Notes: generated by a model from the letters alone, not told the origin. Positions 1-8,085 are shown, numbered from the stretch's first letter. The stretch is DNA of 38,946 bases from Opitutia bacterium (GCA_947475065.1 CANJLB010000028.1:1-38946), one strand, 5' to 3'. A program made the numbers and translations.

Positions 1-271
1 GACGGAACCCGGCGCAGCTCCCGTCTCCACTCACCGCGGCCCCCTCCACCATGCTGCTTTTCGTCCTCAAACCTCTGCTCGCCTCGCGCAAAAAAACTTT
101 CCGCACGCTGGTCTCGGCAGCAGCGGTGTGTTTTTCAGAGGATCCTTAAACCGAAGTTGCTCTAATATCCTGCTGCCCACGTTCCATCGGTGCGTGATCC
201 GCACCGGCAGACAGATGGCCCTGAGACTCGGTTGCCCGGTGTCGGGTTTGGCGGGCGGGACCCTGATCAAA
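1..271. other. left edge, no gene assigned
   Basis: One rightward frame is open from the window edge to a TAA at 147-149 and contains an ATG at 51 (32 codons from there). It could be the last residues of a gene lying to the left or a chance ORF; its translation shows no family I recognise. The rest of the stretch holds no convincing coding or RNA signal. Confidence 0.3.
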
Positions 272-499
272 TCAGGCCTGTGCGCTCGCGCGTGCGAGTT
301 CGCTGACGAACCATGCCTCGACCTTTTGGCGGGCCCACGGTGTCTTGCGCAGAAACGTGAGGCTGGATTTCACCGACGGATCAAACTGGAAGCACCGCAC
401 CGGGATGCGCCGGGCCATCTCCTCCCAGCCGTGCCGTGCGACGAGCTCATGGATGATCTTTTCCAGCGTGACGCCGTGCAGGGGATCGCGAGGATGCAT
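272..499 (-). CDS. VF530 family protein (DUF2132), putative DNA-binding
   Basis: A 75-residue protein covering the whole VF530/DUF2132 family. Visible family blocks are [11 protein letters not shown] near the N-terminus, GWEEMARRI around residue 24, and the hallmark [18 protein letters not shown] near residues 44-61. The start was placed at the ATG at 499 because family homology begins a few residues later; the frame stays open far upstream only as antisense of the kinase gene. Family members are small mostly helical proteins, described as DNA-binding from structure, with no established pathway. The gene is a lone leftward unit, divergent from the sensor gene at 779. The family call is firm; the cellular role is unknown. 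Confidence 0.85.
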   Translation of the reverse strand: MHPRDPLHGVTLEKIIHELVARHGWEEMARRIPVRCFQFDPSVKSSLTFLRKTPWARQKVEAWFVSELARASAQA

Positions 500-778
500 G
501 GAGGAGGGTGGGAGAGAGGGATTCAGGGCGGAAGAAATCAGCCAATCCTGCCCGCCAGTCAATTTTCCCTTTTCGTGAACCGGAAGAAAATTGCCCGGTG
601 GGAGCAAATTACCGGAGTCAGGTTGCATGTGCTGCGCGGTCGCCGCCGGCAGGCCATGAAGACGATGCCACCGGCGATGTTGGCAGGAAGGCAACGCGAT
701 GCTGTGCCTTTTCCGCTTCTTTCCGCCGTTGACGCGGTTAGGCTTGAACGGAACCAAGGGAGGGCTTGAGTCGCGCAT

Positions 779-1468
779 ATGCTCAAACAGGGTCGTGCCT
801 TGTCTAGAAGGCTGCTCACCGGTCTCGCCGGATGGGCGGTGCTGACTTTGCCGATTGCAGCGGCGGCGGCGACGAACGCGTCCCTCGACCAAGTGACGCT
901 GCAACTGAAGTGGCGGCACCAATTCCAATTTGCGGGCTATTATGCAGCCGTGGAACAGGGCTATTACCGCGAGGCGGGCCTGGACGTGACCCTGCGCGAG
1001 GCCGCCCCGGCACGCAATCCAGTCGAGGCGGTGTTTGCGGGTGAAGCGGAATTCGGTGTGGGCAATTCCGATCTGGTGCTGTCCCGGGCGGAGAGACGTC
1101 CGGCGGTGGTGCTCGCCGCCATTTTTCAAAATTCCCCGCTGGTGCTGGTCGCCCGGGCGGGCATTGGCATCACCGCCATGCAAAACCTGCATGACCGGCC
1201 GATGATGATGGTCGAGTCGGAAAAGGCGGAAATTCTGGCCTATTTCAAACATGAAGGGGTGGACCTGAAAGGGCTGCGCATCCAGCCCCACACCCAGCGG
1301 ATTGCAGACTTTATTGAAGGCCGGGTTGATGCGATGTCAGCCTATGTCACCGATCAGCCTTTCGAGCTCAAGCAGGCCGGGGTGGACTATCTGCTGTTTT
1401 CCCCGCGGGCGGGTGGCATTGATTTTTACGGCGACAACCTGTTCACCACCACCCAGCAAGTACGCTAG
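779..1468 (+). CDS. N-terminal part: NMT1/THI5-like periplasmic binding domain
   Basis: Codes for 229 residues. Residues 1-31 form a signal peptide (basic start, then a hydrophobic run ending in an alanine-rich cleavage zone). The rest is an NMT1/THI5-like fold related to thiamine-precursor and nitrate/sulfonate binding proteins: [18 protein letters not shown], then GLDVTLREA, the [13 protein letters not shown] block and the [12 protein letters not shown] block. ATG at 779 is preceded by a purine-rich GGGAGGG about 14 bases upstream. If translation really ends at the TAG, the product is a truncated secreted binding domain without its last helices. The ligand cannot be read from the sequence. 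Confidence 0.7.
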   Translation: MLKQGRALSRRLLTGLAGWAVLTLPIAAAAATNASLDQVTLQLKWRHQFQFAGYYAAVEQGYYREAGLDVTLREAAPARNPVEAVFAGEAEFGVGNSDLVLSRAERRPAVVLAAIFQNSPLVLVARAGIGITAMQNLHDRPMMMVESEKAEILAYFKHEGVDLKGLRIQPHTQRIADFIEGRVDAMSAYVTDQPFELKQAGVDYLLFSPRAGGIDFYGDNLFTTTQQVR

Positions 1469-1480
1469 CATCCGCAACGC

Positions 1481-2983
1481 GTGCGCGCCTTCCGGGAGGC
1501 CAGCCTGCGCGGCTGGGAATATGCGATGGCGCATCCCGCCGAAATCATTGATCTCATCCTGCGCCGCTACAACACCCAGGGGAAATCCCGCGCCCATCTT
1601 GAGTTTGAAGCGGACCGGACCGCCGAACTGATGCATCTGGGCGTCATCGAGGCGGGCCATAACAACCCCGGCCGGTGGCGGCACATTGCGGACACCTACG
1701 CGGAGTTAGGGATGCTGCCACCAGACTTCTCCCTGAGCGGCTTTTTGTATGACCCCAATCCGAAACCGGACTATACATGGGCCTATTGGACGCTGGGCAT
1801 CCTTTCGGCGATCGCGGTGGGAGCACTGGGCTGGGTGCTGCCGCTGGTGCGGCTTAACCGCCGGCTCGCCCGCAGCGAACGACAATACCGTGATCTTGTG
1901 GAGCAGGCGCCGTTTCCCGTGTCGGTTAGCGACGTTGAGACCAACCGCGTCGTGTTCGCCAACCGCGCGGCGGCGGCCGTCATGACCGCGCCGGTGGGCG
2001 CCATCGAAGGCGAGAAGGTCGTCGGATTTTATGACGACCCCGCCGACCGGGAGCGGCTGCTGGCCGAACTGCGTGCCGGGCGGCCCGTGACCGATTTTGA
2101 GGTGCGGCTGCGCACGCCCGGCGGCCGCAAGCTGTGGGTGCTGCTGTCGGCGGCGTCGGTGGAGTTTGCCGGCCGGCGCGGTGTGCTCGTGGCGTTCCAG
2201 GACATCACGCAGCGGCGCGAAATGCAGGACGAGCTGCGCCGGGCCAAGGAGGCGGCGGAGGCCGCCAATTCGGCCAAGGGCCACTATCTGGCCGTGATGT
2301 CACACGAGGTGCGCACGCCGCTGGGCGGCCTCATCGGCCTCGCCGAGCTGGTCCAGGAGGAGCCGCTCACGGCCGAACAGCGTGAAAATGTCCGGCTGAT
2401 CGAGACGACCGGACGGAGCCTGCTCGATCTCATCAGCAATATTCTCGACTATTCCAAGCTTGAGGCCGGACGGATGGAGATCGAGCCGTCGCCGATGGAA
2501 CCCGCGGCGCTGCTCGAAGATCTGTGCCGGCTGTTCTCCGCGCCTGCCCAGGCCAAAAATCTTTTGCTGAAAGTGCATGTCGCCCCCGGCGTCCCGCCGG
2601 TCGTGCTCATGGATGCGGCGCGGCTGCGGCAAATACTCGGCAATCTGCTTTCCAACGCGATCAAGTTCACTGAAAAGGGCGGCATTGAGCTGGTCGTGTC
2701 AGCGGAGCCACGGACGGGAGGCGGCTGGCGGCTGCGGTTTCAGGTGCGCGACACCGGCATGGGCCTCGATGCGGCCAAGGCCGCGCGCCTGTTCCAGCCC
2801 TACATCCAGGCCGACAACTCCATCGCGCGCCGCTACGGGGGCACCGGGCTGGGCCTGGCCATCTCCCGCCAGCTTGCGCAGTTGCTCGGCGGTGACCTGT
2901 CCGTTGAAAGCACCCCGGGCACGGGCTCGGTCTTCAGCGTGGAAGTCCAGACGGAGGCGCTGGATCCCGCGGGCAAGGTTTGA
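1481..2983 (+). CDS. C-terminal part: end of binding domain, TM helix, PAS, histidine kinase
   Basis: Shown from a GTG at 1481, but no ribosome-binding site precedes it, so independent translation is doubtful. In full-length numbering it carries the end of the binding domain, one membrane helix at about 334-357, a PAS domain at about 370-480, a HisKA domain with the phospho-accepting His509 in MSHEVRTPL, and a HATPase domain with NLLSNAIKF (N box), DTGMGL (G1) and GTGLGLAIS (G2). All catalytic boxes are intact, which favours a very recent break or an error over an old pseudogene. There is no attached receiver domain. Confidence 0.7.
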   Translation: MRAFREASLRGWEYAMAHPAEIIDLILRRYNTQGKSRAHLEFEADRTAELMHLGVIEAGHNNPGRWRHIADTYAELGMLPPDFSLSGFLYDPNPKPDYTWAYWTLGILSAIAVGALGWVLPLVRLNRRLARSERQYRDLVEQAPFPVSVSDVETNRVVFANRAAAAVMTAPVGAIEGEKVVGFYDDPADRERLLAELRAGRPVTDFEVRLRTPGGRKLWVLLSAASVEFAGRRGVLVAFQDITQRREMQDELRRAKEAAEAANSAKGHYLAVMSHEVRTPLGGLIGLAELVQEEPLTAEQRENVRLIETTGRSLLDLISNILDYSKLEAGRMEIEPSPMEPAALLEDLCRLFSAPAQAKNLLLKVHVAPGVPPVVLMDAARLRQILGNLLSNAIKFTEKGGIELVVSAEPRTGGGWRLRFQVRDTGMGLDAAKAARLFQPYIQADNSIARRYGGTGLGLAISRQLAQLLGGDLSVESTPGTGSVFSVEVQTEALDPAGKV

Positions 2984-3311
2984 TCGCGGGTCGGACGGAG
3001 CACGCCGTTGCCGTCTTGCGGGCGGGGTTGGAGAGGCGGATCGCGGAAACGCGGAGGAGCGGAAACGATACTGGAGTCAGCAATGGCAGGAGTCAGGAGC
3101 CGTAGTTTGGTTCTTCGCGCTTGGTTCTTGGTTGGCTGATGTCGGCCTGCTGGCCTCGGTAACCTGCTTAAATTTGGGTTCTGTCGGAGGCGGAGTTTTT
3201 AGCAGGAAGCCAGGAAGCCATGAGCGGATTTCTAATTTTGGATTGGCTTCTGAATTCTGGATACCTGCTCGGCTCAGGCTCTTCTTGCGCGTTGGCTTGC
3301 CAACGGAGGCG
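2984..3311. other. repeat-bearing spacer between kinase and ygiQ
   Basis: No gene is supported here. The frame that runs through it into ygiQ is open by chance: its upstream part is the wrong frame of the kinase gene. The spacer contains degenerate GCGGAGG-type runs (about 3030-3065), TTGGTTCTT runs (about 3113-3133), one copy of a 30-bp dispersed repeat (3134-3163) and an AGGAAGCCAGGAAGCC block near 3206-3222. The same set of modules recurs at 21120-21450 and 28020-28260. Confidence 0.7.
3134..3163 (+). repeat. dispersed 30-bp repeat, copy 1
   Basis: Core GGCTGATGTCGGCCTGCTGG followed by CCTCGGTAAC. GGCC-TGCT-GGCC can form a small hairpin in the middle. Other copies are at 21198-21227, 21400-21429 and 28215-28244, all in the same orientation and all outside genes. 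Confidence 0.75.
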
Positions 3312-5441
3312 ATGGGTAGTTATTACGAGGCTGCATCCATCGCACCGCACAAATCCGTGACCGTTCCCGCGCCAGCTTCCACGACCATCTATTCCCATGA
3401 ACCGCTCTGGGATGCGGCCCGCTGGCTGCCCACGACGGCCGACGAGGTGAGTGCGCGTGGCTGGGATTATCTCGATGTGATCATCGTGTCGGGCGACGCC
3501 TATGTGGATCATCCGGCGTTCGGCACGGCGGTCATCGGCCGCATGCTGGAGTCCGAGGGCCTGCGAGTGGCGATTCTGCCACAGCCGAACTGGCGGGATG
3601 ACCTGCGCGACTTCAGGAAACTCGGCACGCCACGGATGTTCTTTGGGGTCACCTCGGGTTGCATGGACTCGATGGTCAACCGCTACACGGCGGCCAAGAA
3701 GACGCGCAGCGAGGACGCCTACACGCCGGGTGGCGAGCACGGCTTCCGGCCCGACTACGCCACAACGGTCTATTCGCAGATACTGAAGAAACTTTTTCCC
3801 GACGTGCCCGTGATGATCGGCGGCATCGAGGCCAGCCTGCGGCGCGTCACGCATTACGACTACTGGTCCGACACGCTGAAGCCCTCCATCCTCGCCGAGA
3901 GCGGTGCCGACCTGCTCGTCTATGGCATGGGTGAGCTGCCGTTGCGGGAGACCGTGCGACTGCTGAAGCGTGGCGTGCCGTTCGCCTCGCTGCGCACGGT
4001 TCCGCAGACGGCGGTGCTGCTGCCGCCGGACGCCAACGTGCCGAAGAATGACAACTGGGATGACTTTACACTGCATTCGCACGAGGAGTGCGGGCGCGAC
4101 CGCGGGCTTTACTCAAGCAACTTCAAGGACATCGAGACCGAGTCAAACCGGGTGAAGGCGCGCCGCTTGCTCCAGCCGACGGGCGATCGCATGCTGGTGA
4201 TCAACCCGCCGTTCCCGACGATGAGCGAGGAGCAGATTGATAAGAGCTTCGACCTGCCCTACACCCGCCTGCCTCATCCCAAATACCGCAAGCGGGGGCC
4301 GATCCCGGCCTATGAGATGATCAAGCACTCGATCAACATGCACCGCGGGTGCTTTGGCGGCTGCAGCTTCTGCACGATCTCGGCGCATCAGGGCAAGTTT
4401 GTCGCCAGCCGCAGCAAGGCATCCATCCTGCGTGAGGTGGAGACGATCAAGCAGATGCCGGATTTTCGCGGCACGATCAGCGATCTCGGCGGCCCGTCGG
4501 CGAACATGTACAAGATGAAAGGCAAGGAGCAGTGGATCTGCGACGAATGCGTCCGCCCGAGCTGCATCTGGCCCGACGTCTGCCGCAACCTTGACACCGA
4601 CCACACGGCGCTTCTGGACATTTACAAGAGTGTGCGCGAGACCGAGGGCGTGAACCATGCGTTCGTGACGAGCGGCATCCGCTACGATCTGTTTCTCCAC
4701 GACAAGAGCGTCTCCCCGCAGGCCAAGGAGAGCCACGAGCGCTATGTGGACGAACTAGCCGAACACCATGTCTCCGGCCGGCTCAAGGTCGCGCCCGAGC
4801 ACACGAGCGACCATGTGCTGCGGATCATGCGCAAGCCCACCTTCAGGCTCTTCTACAAATTCAAGGAGAAGTTCGACCGCGCCGCCCAGAAGGCCGGCAA
4901 GGGGAAGACGCAGATCATCCCGTATTTCATCAGCTCGCATCCCGGCTCGCGGCCCGAGGACATGGCGGAGCTCGCGCTCAAGACCAAGGACCTCGGCTTC
5001 CGGCTGGAGCAGGTGCAGGACTTCACGCCGACGCCGATGACGGTCGCCACCGAGATCTACGCCACCGGCGTGCATCCCTACAATGCCGAGGAGGTGTGCG
5101 TCGCCCGGACGCCCGAGGAAAAGCAGGAGCAGCGGAGTTTCTTTTTCTGGTACAAGCCCGAGATGAAATCCGCGCTGCGCAAATCCATGGCCAGGCTGGG
5201 CCTTGGTGACATGGCCGCACGCCTGCTCGATGGCAAACAAGAGACCGTGGACGTCACCCCGCCGCCGCACATCACGCCCTGTGGAATGAATGGGCCGGGC
5301 CGCCGGCTGGCCGCCGCGACCGCCAGACTGCCCGGGCCGGCCCATTCGCCGCGCCCAAAAAAACCCTCGCGCCTCGACGACCTGCTGCGGGCAGCGGGAG
5401 TCAAAGTGGCGAAATCCGGCAAGAAGGAACTGGGCGGCTGA
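3312..5441 (+). CDS. ygiQ: YgiQ family radical SAM protein
   Basis: A 709-residue protein that follows YgiQ end to end. Visible blocks: SGDAYVDHPAFGTAVIGRML, FFGVTSGCMDSMVNRYT, GGIEASLRRVTHYDYWSDT, and the radical SAM cluster motif GCFGGCSFC with Cys347, Cys351 and Cys354 binding a 4Fe-4S cluster. Later blocks are ISDLGGPSANMY and RLKVAPEHTSDHVLRIMRKP. The reaction of the family is not established. The tail after residue about 640 is basic and poorly conserved, as usual. The start is the ATG at 3312, with GGAGG only two bases upstream, which is short; GTG at 3357 is an alternative, but residues before it look family-like. Transcribed alone, convergent with the gene ending at 5729. Confidence 0.93.
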   Translation: MGSYYEAASIAPHKSVTVPAPASTTIYSHEPLWDAARWLPTTADEVSARGWDYLDVIIVSGDAYVDHPAFGTAVIGRMLESEGLRVAILPQPNWRDDLRDFRKLGTPRMFFGVTSGCMDSMVNRYTAAKKTRSEDAYTPGGEHGFRPDYATTVYSQILKKLFPDVPVMIGGIEASLRRVTHYDYWSDTLKPSILAESGADLLVYGMGELPLRETVRLLKRGVPFASLRTVPQTAVLLPPDANVPKNDNWDDFTLHSHEECGRDRGLYSSNFKDIETESNRVKARRLLQPTGDRMLVINPPFPTMSEEQIDKSFDLPYTRLPHPKYRKRGPIPAYEMIKHSINMHRGCFGGCSFCTISAHQGKFVASRSKASILREVETIKQMPDFRGTISDLGGPSANMYKMKGKEQWICDECVRPSCIWPDVCRNLDTDHTALLDIYKSVRETEGVNHAFVTSGIRYDLFLHDKSVSPQAKESHERYVDELAEHHVSGRLKVAPEHTSDHVLRIMRKPTFRLFYKFKEKFDRAAQKAGKGKTQIIPYFISSHPGSRPEDMAELALKTKDLGFRLEQVQDFTPTPMTVATEIYATGVHPYNAEEVCVARTPEEKQEQRSFFFWYKPEMKSALRKSMARLGLGDMAARLLDGKQETVDVTPPPHITPCGMNGPGRRLAAATARLPGPAHSPRPKKPSRLDDLLRAAGVKVAKSGKKELGG

Positions 5442-5526
5442 AGGACCGAGGCGGAGAAGCGGCTGAAGATACCAAGAGGCCGGAGCCAGATCGCGGAAGG
5501 CGCGGATGAGCGGAGCCAATGGGAGC

Positions 5527-5544
5527 GCGGGCGCCCCCGCCCGC
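5527..5544. repeat. GC-rich palindrome
   Basis: GCGGGCG (5527-5533), loop CCCC, CGCCCGC (5538-5544): a perfect 7-bp stem, preceded by TGGGAGC. A related GC-rich block lies inside uvrA at 11690-11750, read on the minus strand. Confidence 0.6.
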
Positions 5545-5567
5545 AGCCGGGGCCTCATCCGTTGTAT

Positions 5568-5612
5568 GGCGGGGTCGCCGTACCGAGCGTAGCGACCTTC
5601 CGTCACCCCGCC
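5568..5612. repeat. compound inverted repeat
   Basis: GGCGGGGT (5568-5575) pairs with ACCCCGCC (5605-5612). GTCGC (5574-5578) can alternatively pair with GCGAC (5592-5596). It could fold in either transcript of the convergent pair. Confidence 0.5.
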
Positions 5613-5728
5613 GGATTGGCCGGGGCAGAGATTGTGGCAGCGGAGGCGGCCAGCGGGGTGGCGGGTTCGGCGATCCTGCCCTACACCCAGCAATCAATGC
5701 GCGGCGTTGTTCCGGTTGCAGGCACCCC

Positions 5729-6604
5729 TTACTTCCTGCGGAAAATACGCCAGCCGAGAGCGAGGACAGCAAGGGCGGCAGCGCCGGCGAGCCAGTAGGC
5801 CGAGGGGAATGTGCTGGCGGGGACGGAAGGGATGACAGCTGCCGGGGGCACATGGGTTGCAGGCGGCGGCCCAACCGGCGGGTCGCCGGGCGCGGCGAGA
5901 CGCGCGAGCAGCGCGGGGGAATCTTGGGGAAGCCACGTCGCCTGATCATACTTCTGGGCGAGAATCGCCGTCTTGTTATGCGCCCACCACTCCTTGAGCT
6001 GGTCGTAGATCAAGTCGTAGTGTTCGCGATATAACCAGCCGAGGCGCCTTCTGGCCTGCTCTGCCCAAGCTCGGGTCTCGGGCGTGAATTTTTCTGAACG
6101 GATGATCGCCTCAATGATCATCTCGGCGGCCATAAACTGGAGGGATGGAAGCGGGCTAAAATCGGTACCAGTAGGCACCCATTCCTTTGAGCCGTGATCC
6201 ACTTCCTCCATCACGTAGGGCAGCAGGCTTAAGTTCCCTGCATTGAGCGCATCTTTGATCGCATTTCCACCCCCTCCACTCGACCGATCATAGGCCTCCA
6301 TCACCAGCTTGATTCCGGTCTCGTCACCCAAGGCGATAAAAATTCTGCTGGCACCATCAATCGTCAGGTAGTTTGAATCTTTCAACTGGATCGCGAGCTC
6401 TCCCCGGATGGCCGCCCGATCCTCTGGGGTAAGCAATGCGACCTCCTTGTCGTGGAGATACAACAAACTCGGATTATTTGTATAAATGCGCTTTAGTCCT
6501 GTCAGAGGATCAGTAGTAAAATGGACTCCTTTGTCCACTTCTGCGGCATGCAGCACGGCGCAGGACAGCAGCAGGCTCCAGAGAAGGCATTTAATATCTT
6601 TCAT
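5729..6604 (-). CDS. secreted, C-terminally membrane-anchored protein of unknown function
   Basis: A 291-residue protein that I do not recognise. Residues 1-20 form a signal peptide ending in AVLHAA. The body (about 21-230) is acidic and helical, with a stretch rich in W and Y around 180-205. A proline-rich linker (about 232-265) follows. A single hydrophobic helix near the C-terminus ends in RIFRRK, the pattern of a tail anchor that leaves most of the protein outside the membrane. No LPXTG-type sorting motif was seen. The first two thirds are visibly less GC-rich than the neighbouring genes, which may mean acquisition by transfer. The start overlaps the small ORF upstream by 14 bases, suggesting coupled translation with the NusG paralogue group. 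Confidence 0.7.
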   Translation of the reverse strand: MKDIKCLLWSLLLSCAVLHAAEVDKGVHFTTDPLTGLKRIYTNNPSLLYLHDKEVALLTPEDRAAIRGELAIQLKDSNYLTIDGASRIFIALGDETGIKLVMEAYDRSSGGGGNAIKDALNAGNLSLLPYVMEEVDHGSKEWVPTGTDFSPLPSLQFMAAEMIIEAIIRSEKFTPETRAWAEQARRRLGWLYREHYDLIYDQLKEWWAHNKTAILAQKYDQATWLPQDSPALLARLAAPGDPPVGPPPATHVPPAAVIPSVPASTFPSAYWLAGAAALAVLALGWRIFRRK

Positions 6605-6737
6605 TGGCGGTTTTATTGACTATGTCCCAGTATTCTTGACGCAGCCAGTTGGTTCTGGCATCGCCGCTCGTCGGGAACATCAGGCCGGTTGACTGCTCGT
6701 CTGGGTTGGGAAAGTTGGGATCACTGCTTGATGGCAT
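6591..6737 (-). CDS. small protein, unknown
   Basis: A 48-residue frame from the ATG at 6737, starting just after the NusG-like stop and overlapping the following gene by 14 bases (the next gene's ATG lies inside its last codons). Composition is protein-like (WLRQEYWDIVNKTA near the end), but there is no recognisable domain and no clear ribosome-binding site. Its position, filling the gap exactly between two same-strand genes, is the main support. It could also be a non-coding leader. Confidence 0.35.
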   Translation of the reverse strand: MPSSSDPNFPNPDEQSTGLMFPTSGDARTNWLRQEYWDIVNKTANERY

Positions 6738-6750
6738 GATGGGGAACGTT

Positions 6751-7263
6751 TCATGGCAAAGGCTGCAAGTCCGCCAGCGGCATCCGCACATGCAGGCCTT
6801 GCTGGAGCACGTCCACGGTGATGATGATGCCCTTGGGATTCTGTGGATCGTCCACCACGCCGATGAGGCCGCGGAGCGGGCCGCTGATGACGCGCACGCT
6901 CGACCCGCGGTGGATGAGCGGGTGCAGGCTCAGCTCCAGCCCGGAGGCGACGATGAGCTTCACGTCCTCCAGCTGGTGCAGAAATCGCGCCTCGTCCTCG
7001 ACCGTGATGGCGCGGGCGAGCAGGTCCTGCTGGAAAATGCGGCTCTTGCGGGCCGGCTCCACGCGGGCGAAGACGTAGCCGGGAAACAGCGGCTTGGTAA
7101 ATTTTTTCACCTGGGCGCCATAGCGGCGCACGCTGGCGATGAGCGGCAGGTAGTGCTCAAATTTCTCCGCCGCCATGAGCGCGGCGAATTTCTTCTCGCA
7201 GCGCGGCCGGGTGTGGCAGACGTGCCAGCGCGATTCGGTCGGGGACGGCGCGGGGTCGCTCAC
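6751..7263 (-). CDS. NusG-like transcription antitermination factor (RfaH/UpxY/LoaP type)
   Basis: A 170-residue protein with the two-domain NusG layout. The N-terminal NGN domain opens with WHVCHTRPRCEKK and carries the PLFPGYVFARV block near residue 60. A C-terminal KOW domain contains VRVISGPLRGLIGVV. NusG-type factors bind RNA polymerase and alter pausing or termination. The length and the divergent sequence suggest a specialised paralogue rather than the housekeeping NusG, which is normally found next to secE and rplK; neither is here. The start is a GTG at 7263 overlapping the aroQ stop by four bases (GTGA), so it is translationally coupled to aroQ. A possible target is the downstream secreted-protein gene, but that is inference. 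Confidence 0.85.
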   Translation of the reverse strand: MSDPAPSPTESRWHVCHTRPRCEKKFAALMAAEKFEHYLPLIASVRRYGAQVKKFTKPLFPGYVFARVEPARKSRIFQQDLLARAITVEDEARFLHQLEDVKLIVASGLELSLHPLIHRGSSVRVISGPLRGLIGVVDDPQNPKGIIITVDVLQQGLHVRMPLADLQPLP

Positions 7264-7688
7264 GATTTCAGCAGGAAGCGTACGGCGGCAAAATAACCCT
7301 CCAGCCCGAGGCCTGTGATGACGGCGACACAGGCGGGGCCGGTGAGCGACCGGTGGCGAAACTCCTCGCGCTTGTAGAGATTGGAGATGTGCACCTCGAC
7401 CGCCGGCAGTTTCGCGCCGAGGAGGGCGTCGCGCAGGGCGATGCTGGTGTGGGTGAGCGCGCCGGCATTGAGGACGATGCCGTCGGGCTTCGCGTCGGCC
7501 AGCTCGGAGATCTTGTCAATGAGCTTCCCTTCGTGATTGGATTGGAAGAAATCGAGCTCTGCCTTCTTGCCGAACTCGGCGCGCAACGATTTTTCGAGGT
7601 CGGCGAGTGTGGCGCGGCCGTAGATCTCCGGCTCGCGCTTGCCGAGGCGGTCGAGGTTGGGGCCGTTGAGGATGGCGATCTTTTTCAT
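7260..7688 (-). CDS. aroQ: type II 3-dehydroquinate dehydratase
   Basis: A 142-residue protein, the usual size for this dodecameric enzyme of the shikimate pathway (3-dehydroquinate to 3-dehydroshikimate). Family signature [19 protein letters not shown] at the N-terminus supplies the catalytic tyrosine and arginine region. NAGALTHTSIALRDAL and VEVHISN supply the substrate-binding asparagine and catalytic histidine, and FRHRS with GLEGY closes the protein. ATG at 7688. It lies downstream of nif3 on the same strand, separated by a 314-bp duplicated segment that contains a broken second copy of its own first 33 codons. It overlaps the NusG paralogue by four bases. Confidence 0.95.
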   Translation of the reverse strand: MKKIAILNGPNLDRLGKREPEIYGRATLADLEKSLRAEFGKKAELDFFQSNHEGKLIDKISELADAKPDGIVLNAGALTHTSIALRDALLGAKLPAVEVHISNLYKREEFRHRSLTGPACVAVITGLGLEGYFAAVRFLLKS

Positions 7689-7697
7689 GCGGGGAAT

Positions 7698-7765
7698 AAT
7701 TCAGAAGCTACGAAGCCAAGAAAGACAATTCCGCCGCCGGTGCATGGTTTCATGGCTTCTGAATT
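7698..7765. repeat. AATTCAGAAGC inverted repeat, copy A
   Basis: Left arm 7698-7717 and right arm 7746-7765 start and end with AATTCAGAAGC and GCTTCTGAATT. The pairing is less perfect than in the 8012-8079 copy. Confidence 0.6.
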
Positions 7766-7771
7766 CAAAGT

Positions 7772-7907
7772 TCACAGCGGGTTGTCCGTGGTGATGAACT
7801 CCCACGGCAGGCGGAATTTCTTCGTCAGCTCGGCGGCGAGCGCCTACACAGCGTGGACATCGGTGGCGTAGCGGCCGCAGAGATAGAGGTTGTGCGGCTG
7901 CTATTTC
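7772..7907 (-). pseudogene. nif3 3'-end fragment
   Basis: Duplicate of the last 40 or so codons of the nif3-like gene. It has an in-frame TAG where the intact gene has a lysine codon, and the metal-binding GHYATE motif is changed to GRYATD. It has no start codon of its own. It is clearly a decaying by-product of the tandem duplication. Confidence 0.85.
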
Positions 7908-8002
7908 TCGAGGTCGGCCAGCGTGGCGCGACCATAGATCTCCGGCTCGCGCCTGCCGAGGCGGTCGAGGTTGGGGCCGTTGAGGACGGCGATCCTTTTC
8001 AT
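7901..8002 (-). pseudogene. aroQ 5'-end fragment
   Basis: Duplicate of the first 33 codons of aroQ, from an ATG at 8002 to a TAG at 7901-7903 created at the duplication joint. Only three residues differ from aroQ, all conservative. It keeps the aroQ start context, so a short peptide could still be made, but it lacks nearly all of the enzyme. Confidence 0.85.
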
Positions 8003-8011
8003 GCGGGGAAT

Positions 8012-8079
8012 AATTCAGAAGCCATGAAACCAAGAAGGACAATTCCACCGCCGGTTCATGGTTTCCTGGCTTCTGAATT
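8012..8079. repeat. AATTCAGAAGC inverted repeat, copy B
   Basis: Arms 8012-8031 and 8060-8079 (20 bp each, one mismatch) around a 28-base loop, immediately downstream of the nif3 stop. It could fold in the nif3 transcript. The arm wording (AGAAGCCATGAAACC) resembles the AAGCCAGGAAGCC modules in other spacers. Confidence 0.7.
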
Positions 8080-8085
8080 CAAAAC

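Larger units (their letters stand above)
779..2983 (+). pseudogene. NMT1/THI5-like substrate-binding domain fused to histidine kinase, interrupted by an in-frame TAG
   Basis: The two open frames at 779-1468 and 1481-2983 lie in the same reading frame and are separated only by a TAG at 1466-1468 (codon 230). Reading through it gives one continuous 734-residue protein: signal peptide, periplasmic NMT1-like domain, membrane helix, PAS, HisKA and HATPase. The residues on both sides of the stop (TTTQQVR, then HPQRVRAFREASLRGW) match the usual course of this fusion family, where the position is commonly a charged residue. One G-to-T change turning GAG into TAG would explain the break. It may be a recent nonsense mutation, a sequence error, or a read-through site. 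No response regulator is encoded next door. Confidence 0.8.
5442..5728. other. convergent spacer rich in hairpins and GC repeats
   Basis: No gene seen. After the ygiQ stop come degenerate GCGGA repeats (5449-5517). These are followed by a perfect 7-bp hairpin at 5527-5544 and a compound inverted repeat at 5568-5612. Neither has a T-run, so they are not classic terminators, though they lie where two convergent transcripts end. Confidence 0.6.

Noticed and set aside
500-778. TPP riboswitch upstream of the NMT1-like domain gene
   Set aside because: No thi-box-like sequence seen; the NMT1 fold alone does not imply thiamine.
2577-5441. A single 954-residue frame that would fuse kinase and YgiQ sequence
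   Set aside because: The first part is the wrong frame of the kinase gene and the spacer; YgiQ homology begins only after the ATG at 3312.
7701-8048. Leftward 115-residue frame in the duplicated segment
   Set aside because: Reads through the fragments in a frame that matches neither aroQ nor nif3; the real content is the two gene fragments.
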